From contig JAFAFP010000022.1 of the NCBI GenBank assembly GCA_023423415.1, positions 1-14,227 of the forward strand: 14,227 nt of DNA. Reading direction: 5' to 3'. The notes under the pieces are model-generated. The model was not told the DNA's origin. It searched no databases and saw nothing but the letters and a program-made list of their open reading frames with translations. Positions 7,914 to 14,227 of the stretch are shown here, in pieces. Position 1 is the stretch's first letter. Each line of letters begins with the position of its first letter. The position numbers and the translations under genes are program-made. This stretch comes from Pseudomonadota bacterium. Lineage in GTDB: Bacteria; Pseudomonadota; Alphaproteobacteria; Rhizobiales; Xanthobacteraceae.

Positions 7914-9725
7914 CTAAAAGTCCCGCCAATCATTCTGTGCGACCGCCATCGCCGCCTGCCCTCGCCCGGCGCCGGCCGGTCTCCTGATCGGCCGCACCAC
8001 GCGTTCCGTCGGTAGAGCCGCGACCTTTGCCGTCGCCGCCCCGTGTTCGCCGAGCCGGAAGCGGCCAATCCTCTGGTCCATCGCCCCGGCCTGCTGCTGC
8101 AGAATCCGGGCGGTAGCGGCATTCTCTTCAACCATCGCCGAGTTGCGCTGCGTCGCTTCATCCATTTGCGTCAACGCGTTGTTGATCTGCTCCACACCTG
8201 CGGCCTGCTCGTTGCTGGCTGTCGCGATCTCGGCGACGATATCGGCAACTTTCTTGATCGACTCCATGATCTCCCCGAGCGAGGAGCCGGTTCGATTGAC
8301 GAGTTCGACTCCGTCACGCACCTGACCGGAAGAATTCATGATCAGGTCCTTGATGTCCTTCGCCGCCTGCGACGAACGCTGGGCGAGACTGCGCACCTCC
8401 GACGCCACCACCGCAAAGCCACGCCCTGCCTCGCCGGCCCGCGCAGCTTCCACCGCCGCATTCAGCGCCAGCAGATTGGTCTGACGCGCGATCTCGTCGA
8501 TGACCGAAATAATGTCGGAAATCCTGTGTGATGATTCCTCGATCCGAGCCATCGCCGCCACCGCCTGGCTCACGACTTCGCCACTGTGATCGGCGAGTTC
8601 ACGGGCAGCCCGCGTCAGATCGTTGGCATGCCCCGCGTTGTCGGCGTTCTTCTTCACCGTTGCGGCGATCACGTCCATGGAAGACGACGTCTCTTCGAGA
8701 CTTGCGGCCTGCTCTTCGGTCCGTTGTGACAGTTCGCTTGTCGCCGACGAGATCTCTGCAGCCGCACTCGCCACCTCGCGAGAGGCCGACTTGAACTCGC
8801 CGATCACCGACGCAATGCCGCCCAACAATTCGTTGACGCCGCCGCAGAGCGTTTCAAGTTCACCAGTCTTGCCTGCCATCGGAATCCGCATGGTCAGATC
8901 GTTGCTCTTCGCCGCCGTCACGGCATTGCGTGTCTCCTCGACGGCCACGCGCATGGCCGTGATGTCGGTTGCGAATTTGACGACCTTGAATGGCCGCCCG
9001 CCAGCATCGAGGATCGGATTGTAGCTTGCCTGAATCCAGACCTCGCGACCGCCCTTGCCGATCCGCTTATACTGCGCAGCATCGAATTCGCCGCGATTGA
9101 GCTTTTCCCAGAACATCCTGTATTCGGCGCTCTGCGCATAGGCGACTTCGACAAACATGCTGTGATGTTTTCCCCGGATCTCGTCGATCGAGTAGCCGAC
9201 AGTATTCAGAAAGTTTTCGTTGGCTTGAATGATCCTGCCATCCATTGAAAACTCAATCACGGCCTGCGATTTTTTCAGCGCGGCGATCATACCCTCATTG
9301 ACGCGCGCCTCCGTGACATCCTTCCATTCAAGGATATTGCCGACATAGTTGCCATGCCGGTCGTAACCAGCGGATACGAGAAGCAAAATCTTCAAATTGC
9401 CGATGGTGATTTCTGCTTTCGTCGGCAATTTGGAAGGATCGGAAAGTAACTTGCGCTGATGCGCCGGATTTTTATGGAAGATATCGATGCACGTCCCGAC
9501 GATCGTATCCGGTGAAAAATCCGGCCAGAGCTTGCGGAATTCGGATAGATTGGACGTCAGCAATTCCCTGGTCGGTTGGTTGACATAAATCACATTGAAA
9601 TCACGATCGATCATCATCACCGCTGACGTGATATTCTCTGCGATCTGACCCTGTAGCCGATCAAACGTGCGGCTCTTTGTTTGGATCTGCGTATTTGCGC
9701 CGCGGGCGCGGCTAAACCAACCCAT
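7914..9725 (-). CDS. Soluble methyl-accepting chemotaxis protein with two PAS domains
   Basis: Chemoreceptor of 603 aa with no transmembrane segment, so the sensor is probably cytoplasmic. PAS 1 spans about 25-140 (AENITSAVMMIDRDFNVIYVN, then IDIFHKNPAHQRKLL, ending GNILEWKDVTEAR). PAS 2 spans about 150-260 (SMDGRIIQANENFLNTVGYS, EIRGKHHSMF, EVWIQASYNPILDAGGRPFKVVKFATDIT), the usual form of many FAD- or ligand-binding PAS modules. A HAMP-like stretch (about 262-306) joins the signalling domain, with AASLEETSSS and tip about 402-462. The tail is shorter than in the other three receptors and lacks the ARQMQSALAT segment, but still ends NDWRDF, an xWxxF tether. GGGGGGAA directly before the ATG is a strong ribosome binding site. 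Role by analogy: redox, energy or small-molecule taxis. Cofactor not determinable from sequence alone. Confidence 0.95.
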   Translation of the reverse strand: MGWFSRARGANTQIQTKSRTFDRLQGQIAENITSAVMMIDRDFNVIYVNQPTRELLTSNLSEFRKLWPDFSPDTIVGTCIDIFHKNPAHQRKLLSDPSKLPTKAEITIGNLKILLLVSAGYDRHGNYVGNILEWKDVTEARVNEGMIAALKKSQAVIEFSMDGRIIQANENFLNTVGYSIDEIRGKHHSMFVEVAYAQSAEYRMFWEKLNRGEFDAAQYKRIGKGGREVWIQASYNPILDAGGRPFKVVKFATDITAMRVAVEETRNAVTAAKSNDLTMRIPMAGKTGELETLCGGVNELLGGIASVIGEFKSASREVASAAAEISSATSELSQRTEEQAASLEETSSSMDVIAATVKKNADNAGHANDLTRAARELADHSGEVVSQAVAAMARIEESSHRISDIISVIDEIARQTNLLALNAAVEAARAGEAGRGFAVVASEVRSLAQRSSQAAKDIKDLIMNSSGQVRDGVELVNRTGSSLGEIMESIKKVADIVAEIATASNEQAAGVEQINNALTQMDEATQRNSAMVEENAATARILQQQAGAMDQRIGRFRLGEHGAATAKVAALPTERVVRPIRRPAGAGRGQAAMAVAQNDWRDF

Positions 9726-10246
9726 AGTTCCCCCCTTGATGAGAAAACGGCTGAAAGAAATACAATTTCAACGCAACACGACGTCGGACTCCGCCGCATT
9801 CAGACAGGCCAGAATTTGGTGAAAGGCCCTGATACCGGGGCAGTGCGCGTCAAAAAGCTGCTGCGGAGGAATTCAGGCCGTGAGTCGCCAGTGTGAACTC
9901 AATCTCCCTGCACCCAAAAACGATAGCAATGTTTCAGCTTGTCCGCGTGCCTGCAAAAATCGTCCACGCCGGGCATCAATGACGGAGGGGTCAAAGTCCC
10001 TCCGGTGGCAAACGAATTGAGGATGTTCAATGACATCCATATTTGAGTAGCGACGAGACCTATCCCGGAAAAATTGACGGTCAATTAATACTAAGAAAGT
10101 TCTGCACCGGAATCCGGGTCACCAATCAGTTTGTTAGAGAGCCCAAATTCAGCTCCGATGGTCCATTCGCAGAGCGAGCGCCGGAATGGCCATCGCGCTA
10201 TGAGATAGAGTGACACAAGCGCGAAGGCGGAGCGGCCGCTGCAATA
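9726..10246. other. Gene-poor spacer between cupin gene and PAS receptor gene
   Basis: About 520 bp without a recognisable gene. The right part is downstream of the cupin gene; the left part must contain the promoter and leader of the PAS receptor. Two minus-strand reading frames of 61 codons (9899-10084 and 10091-10276) occur, but one starts with TTG, the other starts inside a hairpin, and neither resembles a family I know. No tRNA, transposon end or CRISPR-like repeat was seen. Confidence 0.5.
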
Positions 10247-10288
10247 GAAAGAAAGAGGATAGCACTTGCCGCGCATCCTCTTTCTTTC
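10247..10288 (-). terminator. Inverted repeat after the cupin gene, probable terminator
   Basis: A perfect 14-bp inverted repeat (gaaagaaagaggat 10247-10260, atcctctttctttc 10275-10288) surrounds a 14-base loop, about 28 bp after the cupin stop. On the minus strand the 3' arm is itself pyrimidine-rich (ATCCTCTTTCTTTC) and is followed by TATTGC, so the U-rich element overlaps the stem. A protein-binding operator is the alternative. Confidence 0.5.
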
Positions 10289-10316
10289 GGATCAGGAATT
10301 ATGGCGATTTCGATAT

Positions 10317-10784
10317 TCAGCCTACATGCTGGAGCGGCTTGCCGTCGATCTCAACCGCCGGCGCATCGATCAGAACGAAAGCAATGACGCAGGGCTCGTC
10401 GCCCTTGTTGATCCAGTCATGGATGGTGCCGCGTTGCACCAGAACGTCGCCCGCCTTGAGATGCACCACTTCGTCGTCGAGCGTCATGTCAATCTCGCCG
10501 GACATCACCACTGCGAAGTCGATCGAGTCGGTGCGGTGATTGCGCGGTGCGACACCGGGCGCGTATTCGATCACACGAAACACTGCCCTGTCCTTCATCG
10601 CCGTACCAACGATCGTCCTGGCCCCATCGCTGTCATCGTTATTGTTCGGGGGCAACAGCGTCGACCAGATATTAAAGAAGGTGCACCCTTGGCGCGGGTT
10701 CACAAGATCCTTGGACATCTCATCGATCAGCACGGTGGCTTTTCCATCCGACTTGTGACCCGTGACGACGCGGCGAACTTGCAT
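10317..10784 (-). CDS. Small cupin-domain protein
   Basis: Single-domain cupin of 155 aa, function unknown. The ATG at 10784 is chosen because AAGGGA lies about 8 bases upstream and it avoids overlap with the preceding gene; a GTG at 10901 would overlap that gene. Cupin motif 1 is PGVAPRNHRTDSIDFAVVMSG (about 76-96), with H83 and nearby D86 in place of the classical HxH pair. Motif 2 is GDVLVQRGTIHDWIN (112-126), with H122. A strand follows (PCVIAFVLIDAP). The HRTDSIDF.VV.SGE pattern is typical of a group of small stand-alone cupins often annotated only by domain. It lies 79 bp downstream of the TctC gene on the same strand and may share its transcript, which hints at a role in handling the imported carboxylate; this link is inference. 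Confidence 0.85.
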   Translation of the reverse strand: MQVRRVVTGHKSDGKATVLIDEMSKDLVNPRQGCTFFNIWSTLLPPNNNDDSDGARTIVGTAMKDRAVFRVIEYAPGVAPRNHRTDSIDFAVVMSGEIDMTLDDEVVHLKAGDVLVQRGTIHDWINKGDEPCVIAFVLIDAPAVEIDGKPLQHVG

Positions 10785-10863
10785 TGACGATCCCTTGATT
10801 GAAGCTTGCAGTGGAAGTTGAGACTTGCGCCGGCCGCGAAGCAAGTGCACCGCGGCCGTTTGG

Positions 10864-11832
10864 TTATTTCGGGTCCAGACCGATGCTGCGGATGATGTCA
10901 CCCCAGCGCTTGGTTTCCGACTTCACATAGTCGTCCGCTTCTTGTGAGGAACCACCCACGGCCATGAAGCCGATCTTTTCGAGCTGGTTCTGCGTGTCCT
11001 TGTCCTTCAGGATCGCATCGACATCGGCGTTGATCTTCTTGATCACGGTGTCCGATGCCTTGGACGGCACGAAAAATACCACCCAGGTCGTGTCGTCTTC
11101 TTCGCCGAGGCCAAGCTCACGCGCCGTCGGCACGTTCGGCAGCGCTGCCACACGGTTTTTGCTGGTGACGGCGAGACCCTTCACCTGCCCGCCTTTGACG
11201 TTTTCAACGCCTGCCGACATCGCGATGCTGGCCAGCGGAAGATGACCTCCCGCCACCGCCTGCAGAGCCGGACCTGCGCCGGTGAATGGCGCATGCGGAA
11301 TATCGACCTTCGCCTGCAGCTTGAAGATGCGCTCGGCAGAGAGATGCGGCGTCGTGCCGACACCGGCGGTTCCATAGGTCATCTTCTCGGTCTTTGCGGC
11401 CTCGACGACGTCCTTCAGGTTGTTCCCCTTCAGGCTCGGCGCGCCGATGATCAGGTTCGGCGTCGATGCCACAACGACAACGGCCTTGAAATCGTCGGAT
11501 GTGTAGCCGGGATTTTTGGTCAGCGTCTGGTTGACCGCAAATGCCGAGGTCGTCACCAGAATATTGTAGGCATCGGGGTCCATTTTCGCGACTGCCGCCG
11601 CGGCAATGTTGCCCCCAGCGCCACCGCGGTTTTCAACAACAACACTTTGCTTCCAGCGCTCACTGAGCTTTTGCCCGATGATGCGGGCGATGACGTCGGC
11701 CGGTCCGCCAGGAGCAAACGCGACCTGCAGCTTCACCGGACGGTTCGGATAATCCTGAGACAAAGCGACACTGGACGTTGCGAACATCGCAAACGCAGCG
11801 CCGAAGATTGTTGCGATTCCAGTTTTTCTCAC
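10864..11832 (-). CDS. Periplasmic solute-binding protein of the tripartite tricarboxylate transporter (TctC/Bug) family
   Basis: Secreted receptor of 322 aa that would capture a carboxylate-type ligand in the periplasm. A GTG start at 11832 is preferred over an upstream in-frame start at 12039 because AAGGAGA stands four bases before it and it is followed at once by a signal peptide: VRK, a hydrophobic core (IATIFGAAFAMFA), then likely cleavage after ALS before QDYPNRP. Family motifs follow: YPNRPVKLQVAFAPGGPADVIAR, VVENRGGAGGNIAA, YGTAGVGTTPHLSAE and PFTGAGPALQAVAGGH. Length is normal for the family. No TctA or TctB membrane subunit is present, so it is an orphan receptor here, as is frequent for Bug proteins in some proteobacteria; it may serve a distant transporter. 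Ligand unknown. Confidence 0.93.
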   Translation of the reverse strand: MRKTGIATIFGAAFAMFATSSVALSQDYPNRPVKLQVAFAPGGPADVIARIIGQKLSERWKQSVVVENRGGAGGNIAAAAVAKMDPDAYNILVTTSAFAVNQTLTKNPGYTSDDFKAVVVVASTPNLIIGAPSLKGNNLKDVVEAAKTEKMTYGTAGVGTTPHLSAERIFKLQAKVDIPHAPFTGAGPALQAVAGGHLPLASIAMSAGVENVKGGQVKGLAVTSKNRVAALPNVPTARELGLGEEDDTTWVVFFVPSKASDTVIKKINADVDAILKDKDTQNQLEKIGFMAVGGSSQEADDYVKSETKRWGDIIRSIGLDPK

Positions 11833-11836
11833 GGGC

Positions 11837-11843
11837 TCTCCTT
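11837..11843 (-). promoter_or_regulatory. Ribosome binding site that sets the TctC GTG start
   Basis: Minus-strand AAGGAGA lies four bases before GTG at 11832. The signal peptide begins at this codon, so the site fixes the start well downstream of the longest open frame. Confidence 0.8.
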
Positions 11844-11869
11844 CAACGAAAACAGTTTTTCTCGTTGAA
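11842..11869 (-). promoter_or_regulatory. Leader hairpin or operator-like palindrome before the TctC gene
   Basis: Arms ttcaacga (11842-11849) and tcgttgaa (11862-11869) form a perfect 8-bp inverted repeat; inner A and T tracts can extend pairing. On the mRNA the 3' arm runs into the first two bases of the AAGGAGA ribosome site. It could be an operator for a regulator or a structure that affects translation. Neither is shown by sequence alone. Confidence 0.4.
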
Positions 11870-11902
11870 TGCCAAATGCCCACATCGATCCGTTTTTGGC
11901 AA

Positions 11903-11924
11903 GGCTTGGTCTGGCAACCAAGCC
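11903..11924 (-). terminator. Hairpin after the HtrA-type protease gene
   Basis: A perfect 8-bp inverted repeat (ggcttggt 11903-11910, accaagcc 11917-11924) has a 6-base loop and starts about 20 bp after the protease stop. No T-run follows in either direction (minus: TTGCCAAAAACG), so it is at best a weak or factor-assisted terminator. Confidence 0.35.
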
Positions 11925-11944
11925 GTCCGAAAGAGCGCTCGCCC

Positions 11945-13003
11945 TTATCTCGCGCCCGCCGCCTTGCGCGCCCCGGATGCGACACGCTCGGTTGGCCGGA
12001 TCTCGAATGACCGCAGTTGTCCACGGCGCAGCGCTTCAAACGTCACAGTACGGCCGATACGATCGGCGTTGAGCAACCGGATCAGGTCGTCAACGCCGGT
12101 GACGTTCTCGCCATCGACGCGCACGATCACATCGAGCGTCATCAGACCACCAGTGTCTGCCGGTGCGCCATGCTCGATCGTCGAGATCATCGCGCCGGTG
12201 GCGTTATCGATCTCTGCGGCGCGCGCATGACGGCGCGGCACCGCGACGGTCTGGCCAGCAATGCCGATGAAGCCGCGCCGCACCCGGCCATGCCGGATCA
12301 ATTCGCTCAGCACGATCTGCGCGGTGTTGCTGGCGACCGCGAAACAGATGCCTTGCGCACCCCTGATGATTGCGGTGTTGATGCCGATTACATCGCCATG
12401 CGACGTCACCAGCGGTCCACCCGAATTACCGGGATTGAGCGCGGCATCGGTCTGGATCACGTCTTCTATCAAGCGTCCGCTTTGCGAGCGCAGCGAGCGG
12501 CCAAGCGCCGAGATCACACCGGCAGTGACGGTCGATTCAAACCCAAGCGGATTGCCGATCGCGACGACGAGTTGACCGCGCCGCAACGCCTTGGAATCGC
12601 CAAGCGATGCCGTCGGCAAATTGCGGGCGGAATCCGCGCGCAGCAATGCGAGATCGGTGTCGGGATCTTCGCCGAGCAGGCGCGCATCCATCACCCGGCC
12701 TTCGGAATCGGTCAGCCGCAATTCACGCGCGCCATCGACAACATGACTGTTGGTGAGAACCAGACCATCCGGTGCAATGATGACGCCCGACCCCACGCCT
12801 CCGGCGGGCCGGCCATTCTTGTCCTTGCGACGCGTCTCAACGCGCACGACGGCAGGGCCGACGCGATCGGCAACACCGATCACGGCGTTGGAATAGGCAT
12901 CGAGCAACGCCGCATCGGTCGCAGCGGTGTCGCTATAGTTGTCGCTGTTGATACGGTTCGATTCATCCGCATCGAAAACAGCATTGGTGCTGATATCGAG
13001 CAT
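11945..13003 (-). CDS. HtrA/DegP-type trypsin-like serine protease with PDZ domain, no evident signal peptide
   Basis: S1C-family protease of 352 aa when started at the ATG at 13003. The catalytic triad is clear in this numbering: His87 in LTNSHVVDG, Asp117 in DPDTDLALL, Ser194 in NPGNSGGPL. The protease core covers about 45-235. One PDZ domain follows, about 245-335 (RRGFIGIAG, then GAPADTGGLMTLDVIVRVDGENVTGVDDL). A longer frame begins with TTG at 13060, but its start (MRRLRKLVCGLRAHAREF) is not a convincing signal peptide and lacks a better ribosome site. Classical DegP/DegQ proteins are periplasmic, so this one is either cytoplasmic or exported by an unrecognised signal. Only one PDZ is present, as in DegS-like or short HtrA proteins, but there is no membrane anchor. 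Neighbours give no clear substrate. Confidence 0.92.
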   Translation of the reverse strand: MLDISTNAVFDADESNRINSDNYSDTAATDAALLDAYSNAVIGVADRVGPAVVRVETRRKDKNGRPAGGVGSGVIIAPDGLVLTNSHVVDGARELRLTDSEGRVMDARLLGEDPDTDLALLRADSARNLPTASLGDSKALRRGQLVVAIGNPLGFESTVTAGVISALGRSLRSQSGRLIEDVIQTDAALNPGNSGGPLVTSHGDVIGINTAIIRGAQGICFAVASNTAQIVLSELIRHGRVRRGFIGIAGQTVAVPRRHARAAEIDNATGAMISTIEHGAPADTGGLMTLDVIVRVDGENVTGVDDLIRLLNADRIGRTVTFEALRRGQLRSFEIRPTERVASGARKAAGAR

Positions 13004-13171
13004 GAGAAACTCACGGGCATGAGCGCGCAGGCCGCAGACAAGTTTACGCAATCTGCGCAAGCTTGATTGCTTCGCAAAACCGGGTGCCCAATTCCGCAGG
13101 CTGCGCTTGTGGGGTATCGGCGGATATAGGTCCGCGCTGCCGAATTTAAAGTGGGCGGCTGAGGCCCGGCT

Positions 13172-13696
13172 TCACGGCCGGATGTGGTGGAAGACTTCGC
13201 CGAAGAAATACGGCCCAAGGCAATAGACGCTGGTCCACAGCACTGCGCCGGTTGCCTGCGCCATCAGGAAATGATGCCACGGCATGGCCAGCGATCCTGC
13301 AACCAGGCCATTCAACTGACGCATGACCGGCAGAAAACGCGCGATCATGACCAGCCACAGCCCACCCTTCGCGAACCTGGTCTCGATCGCCGTCAGCGTG
13401 TCGGGCGTCAGCTTGATGTAGGGACCAAACTTGCGCAGCAAAGCCCGCCCGCCGAGACGCCCGATCACATAGCCGGTCGAGTCGCCGAGGATCGCGCCCG
13501 CGAGGACTGCCGGATAGACTGTGAAGATCGACAATTCGCCCTTCGCCGCCAGCAACGATGCGGCAATCACTCCGGTCTCGCCGGGCAATGGCGCACCGAA
13601 GGATTCAAAATAGATCATGAAGAAAACGGCGATCGCGCCGTATGAGATGATGTAGGGCTCGATCAGCGCCCAACCGTCATGCAGCGTCGTCAGCAT
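13172..13696 (-). CDS. DedA-family (VTT/SNARE-associated) inner-membrane protein
   Basis: Polytopic membrane protein of 174 aa. DedA proteins are thought to move lipid carriers such as undecaprenyl phosphate or phospholipids across the membrane and support envelope homeostasis. Family signatures: FESFGAPLPGET (30-41), the GAILGDSTGYVIGRLGG stretch (67-83), and IARFLPVMRQLNGLVAGSLAM (118-138), with R120, P123, R126 and G134 at the conserved positions; hydrophobic segments surround these. Length is slightly short but normal for the family. ATG at 13696 is preferred to an in-frame TTG at 13708; GGGA lies about 8 bases before the ATG. The stop of the upstream LssY_C gene (TGA, 13698-13700) is one base from this ATG, so translation is probably coupled. 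Substrate not determinable. Confidence 0.93.
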   Translation of the reverse strand: MLTTLHDGWALIEPYIISYGAIAVFFMIYFESFGAPLPGETGVIAASLLAAKGELSIFTVYPAVLAGAILGDSTGYVIGRLGGRALLRKFGPYIKLTPDTLTAIETRFAKGGLWLVMIARFLPVMRQLNGLVAGSLAMPWHHFLMAQATGAVLWTSVYCLGPYFFGEVFHHIRP

Positions 13697-13697
13697 C

Positions 13698-14227
13698 TCA
13701 ATTCCCAAGCATGTTGCCGACGGCGCCGCCGATCTGCTTCATCAATGCGTCTTTCCATTGCACCGCCTGCGGCGTGTTCAGAATCCGCGGCGCTACGGTT
13801 GTCCTCTTTGCGTCCGGCGTCAGCCGCGCAATCCAGATTTCGCCGTCGGTCCAGTACGGGTCACCCTCACCGTTCCGTCCGTTCAGGGTCGGTCCGATCC
13901 CGGTCACCTGATAGATCGCCTCCACCACATGCGCGGCCTTCAGGTCATCGATCAATCCGTCGCGCTCCCTGTCGATATCGGGCGAGATGTGATGCGTGAC
14001 CTGCCCGGTATAGTGGCTGAGGCCTACCCCACGATCGAAGGTCACGGAGCCAAGCCAGACCGGGCGCCCTTCCTTCCCCTTGTCCAACACCTGCCAGAAC
14101 CGGACATGATGGCGTCTGTCGGCGCTGCGGCCATCCGGCTTTTCGAATGCCAGATCCTCGACCCGCCCGTCATAATAGAGCGGACTCACCGGCGCATCCT
14201 TGTAAGATCGATCGAGCAACACACTGC
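13698..14227 (-). CDS. LssY_C domain protein (N-terminal part beyond the window edge)
   Basis: At least 175 residues remain open to the right edge. The frame has a possible GTG at 14222 but no useful upstream sequence, and the family normally has further residues before this point, so I read it as truncated by the window. Visible LssY C-terminal hallmarks: PVSPLYYDGRVEDLAFEK, RHHVRFW about 37-43, VWLGSVTFDRGVGLSHYTG about 55-73, THHISPDIDRERDGL about 76-90, and NGEGDPYWTDGEIWIARL about 117-134 (numbered from 14222). The biochemical role of LssY_C is not known; it occurs in Legionella LssY and in proteins that join it to DedA- and PAP2-type domains. Here it is a separate gene directly before a DedA gene, one base apart, which suggests the two proteins act together in envelope lipid handling (inference). 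Confidence 0.8.
   Translation of the reverse strand, partial: SVLLDRSYKDAPVSPLYYDGRVEDLAFEKPDGRSADRRHHVRFWQVLDKGKEGRPVWLGSVTFDRGVGLSHYTGQVTHHISPDIDRERDGLIDDLKAAHVVEAIYQVTGIGPTLNGRNGEGDPYWTDGEIWIARLTPDAKRTTVAPRILNTPQAVQWKDALMKQIGGAVGNMLGN

Noticed and set aside
9899..10084. Minus-strand 61-codon open frame in the gene-poor spacer
   Set aside because: It begins with TTG, directly preceded in frame by a stop, has no clear ribosome site and resembles no family I know. It could still be a gene remnant.
10091..10276. Minus-strand 61-codon open frame next to the cupin terminator
   Set aside because: Its ATG lies in the loop and arm of the 14-bp hairpin after the cupin gene and its product is not recognisable.
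10785..10901. Upstream extension of the cupin frame to a GTG at 10901
   Set aside because: It overlaps the end of the TctC gene and lacks a good ribosome site, while the ATG at 10784 has AAGGGA ahead of it.
11833..12039. Upstream extension of the TctC frame to 12039
   Set aside because: It would overlap the HtrA gene and place 69 basic, non-signal residues before a normal signal peptide; the GTG with AAGGAGA at 11832 is better.
12017..13066. Long plus-strand frame (349 codons) opposite the HtrA-type gene
   Set aside because: The minus strand shows an intact catalytic triad and PDZ domain; the antisense product is rich in His, Asp and Arg with no recognisable fold.
13048..13070. Inverted repeat gcaatc/gattgc upstream of the HtrA gene as an operator
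   Set aside because: Arms are only 6 bp with an 11-base spacer; this is expected by chance and nothing else supports it.
1..14227. CRISPR array, tRNA, rRNA, transposase or phage genes
   Set aside because: I looked for spaced direct repeats, cloverleaf-like sequences and transposase or integrase motifs and found none; the only repeats are the two 46-bp copies and the paralogous receptor domains.

Overview
The window looks like chromosomal DNA of an alphaproteobacterium of the order Hyphomicrobiales, most likely the Bradyrhizobium/Rhodopseudomonas/Afipia/Nitrobacter group. This rests on fairly high GC, the style of the chemoreceptors (36-heptad-like signalling domain with a C-terminal xWxxF tether), two copies of an extragenic repeat I associate with that family, and the orphan TctC/Bug receptor. 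Genus is inference. All complete genes are on the minus strand; only a 29-codon gene tail at the left edge is on the plus strand.

Left to right: (i) 1-201 holds the tail of a plus-strand gene, its strong terminator and one repeat copy. (ii) 202-9725 is a chemotaxis receptor island: a receptor with a large periplasmic helical domain, a CheW adaptor, a receptor with a small four-helix-type periplasmic domain, a soluble globin-coupled receptor and a soluble double-PAS receptor. No CheA, CheY, CheR, CheB or flagellar gene is present, so these receptors and CheW must feed a kinase encoded elsewhere. Gaps of about 200-470 bp with terminator-like hairpins after most genes suggest separate transcription units rather than one operon. 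(iii) 9726-10316 is a gene-poor spacer. (iv) 10317-11832 has a small cupin protein behind a periplasmic TctC/Bug solute-binding protein. (v) 11945-13003 is an HtrA-type serine protease with a PDZ domain but no recognisable signal peptide. (vi) 13172-14227 is a tightly coupled pair: an LssY_C-domain protein, cut by the window edge, followed by a DedA-family membrane protein.

The four receptors share a 61-residue tip that differs at a single residue, while their DNA differs at many synonymous positions, so they are old paralogues under strong selection to contact the same CheW/CheA. Their inputs differ: two periplasmic, one haem globin (oxygen or another gas) and one PAS pair (redox or small ligand). 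The island therefore looks like a module adding mixed extracellular and oxygen/energy inputs to a chemotaxis array. I do not see a convincing wholly new system. The points most worth a second look are the shared C-terminal tail of the receptors and its shortened form in the PAS receptor, the extra HAMP-like units, the repeat that abuts a receptor stop codon, and the split LssY/DedA pair.
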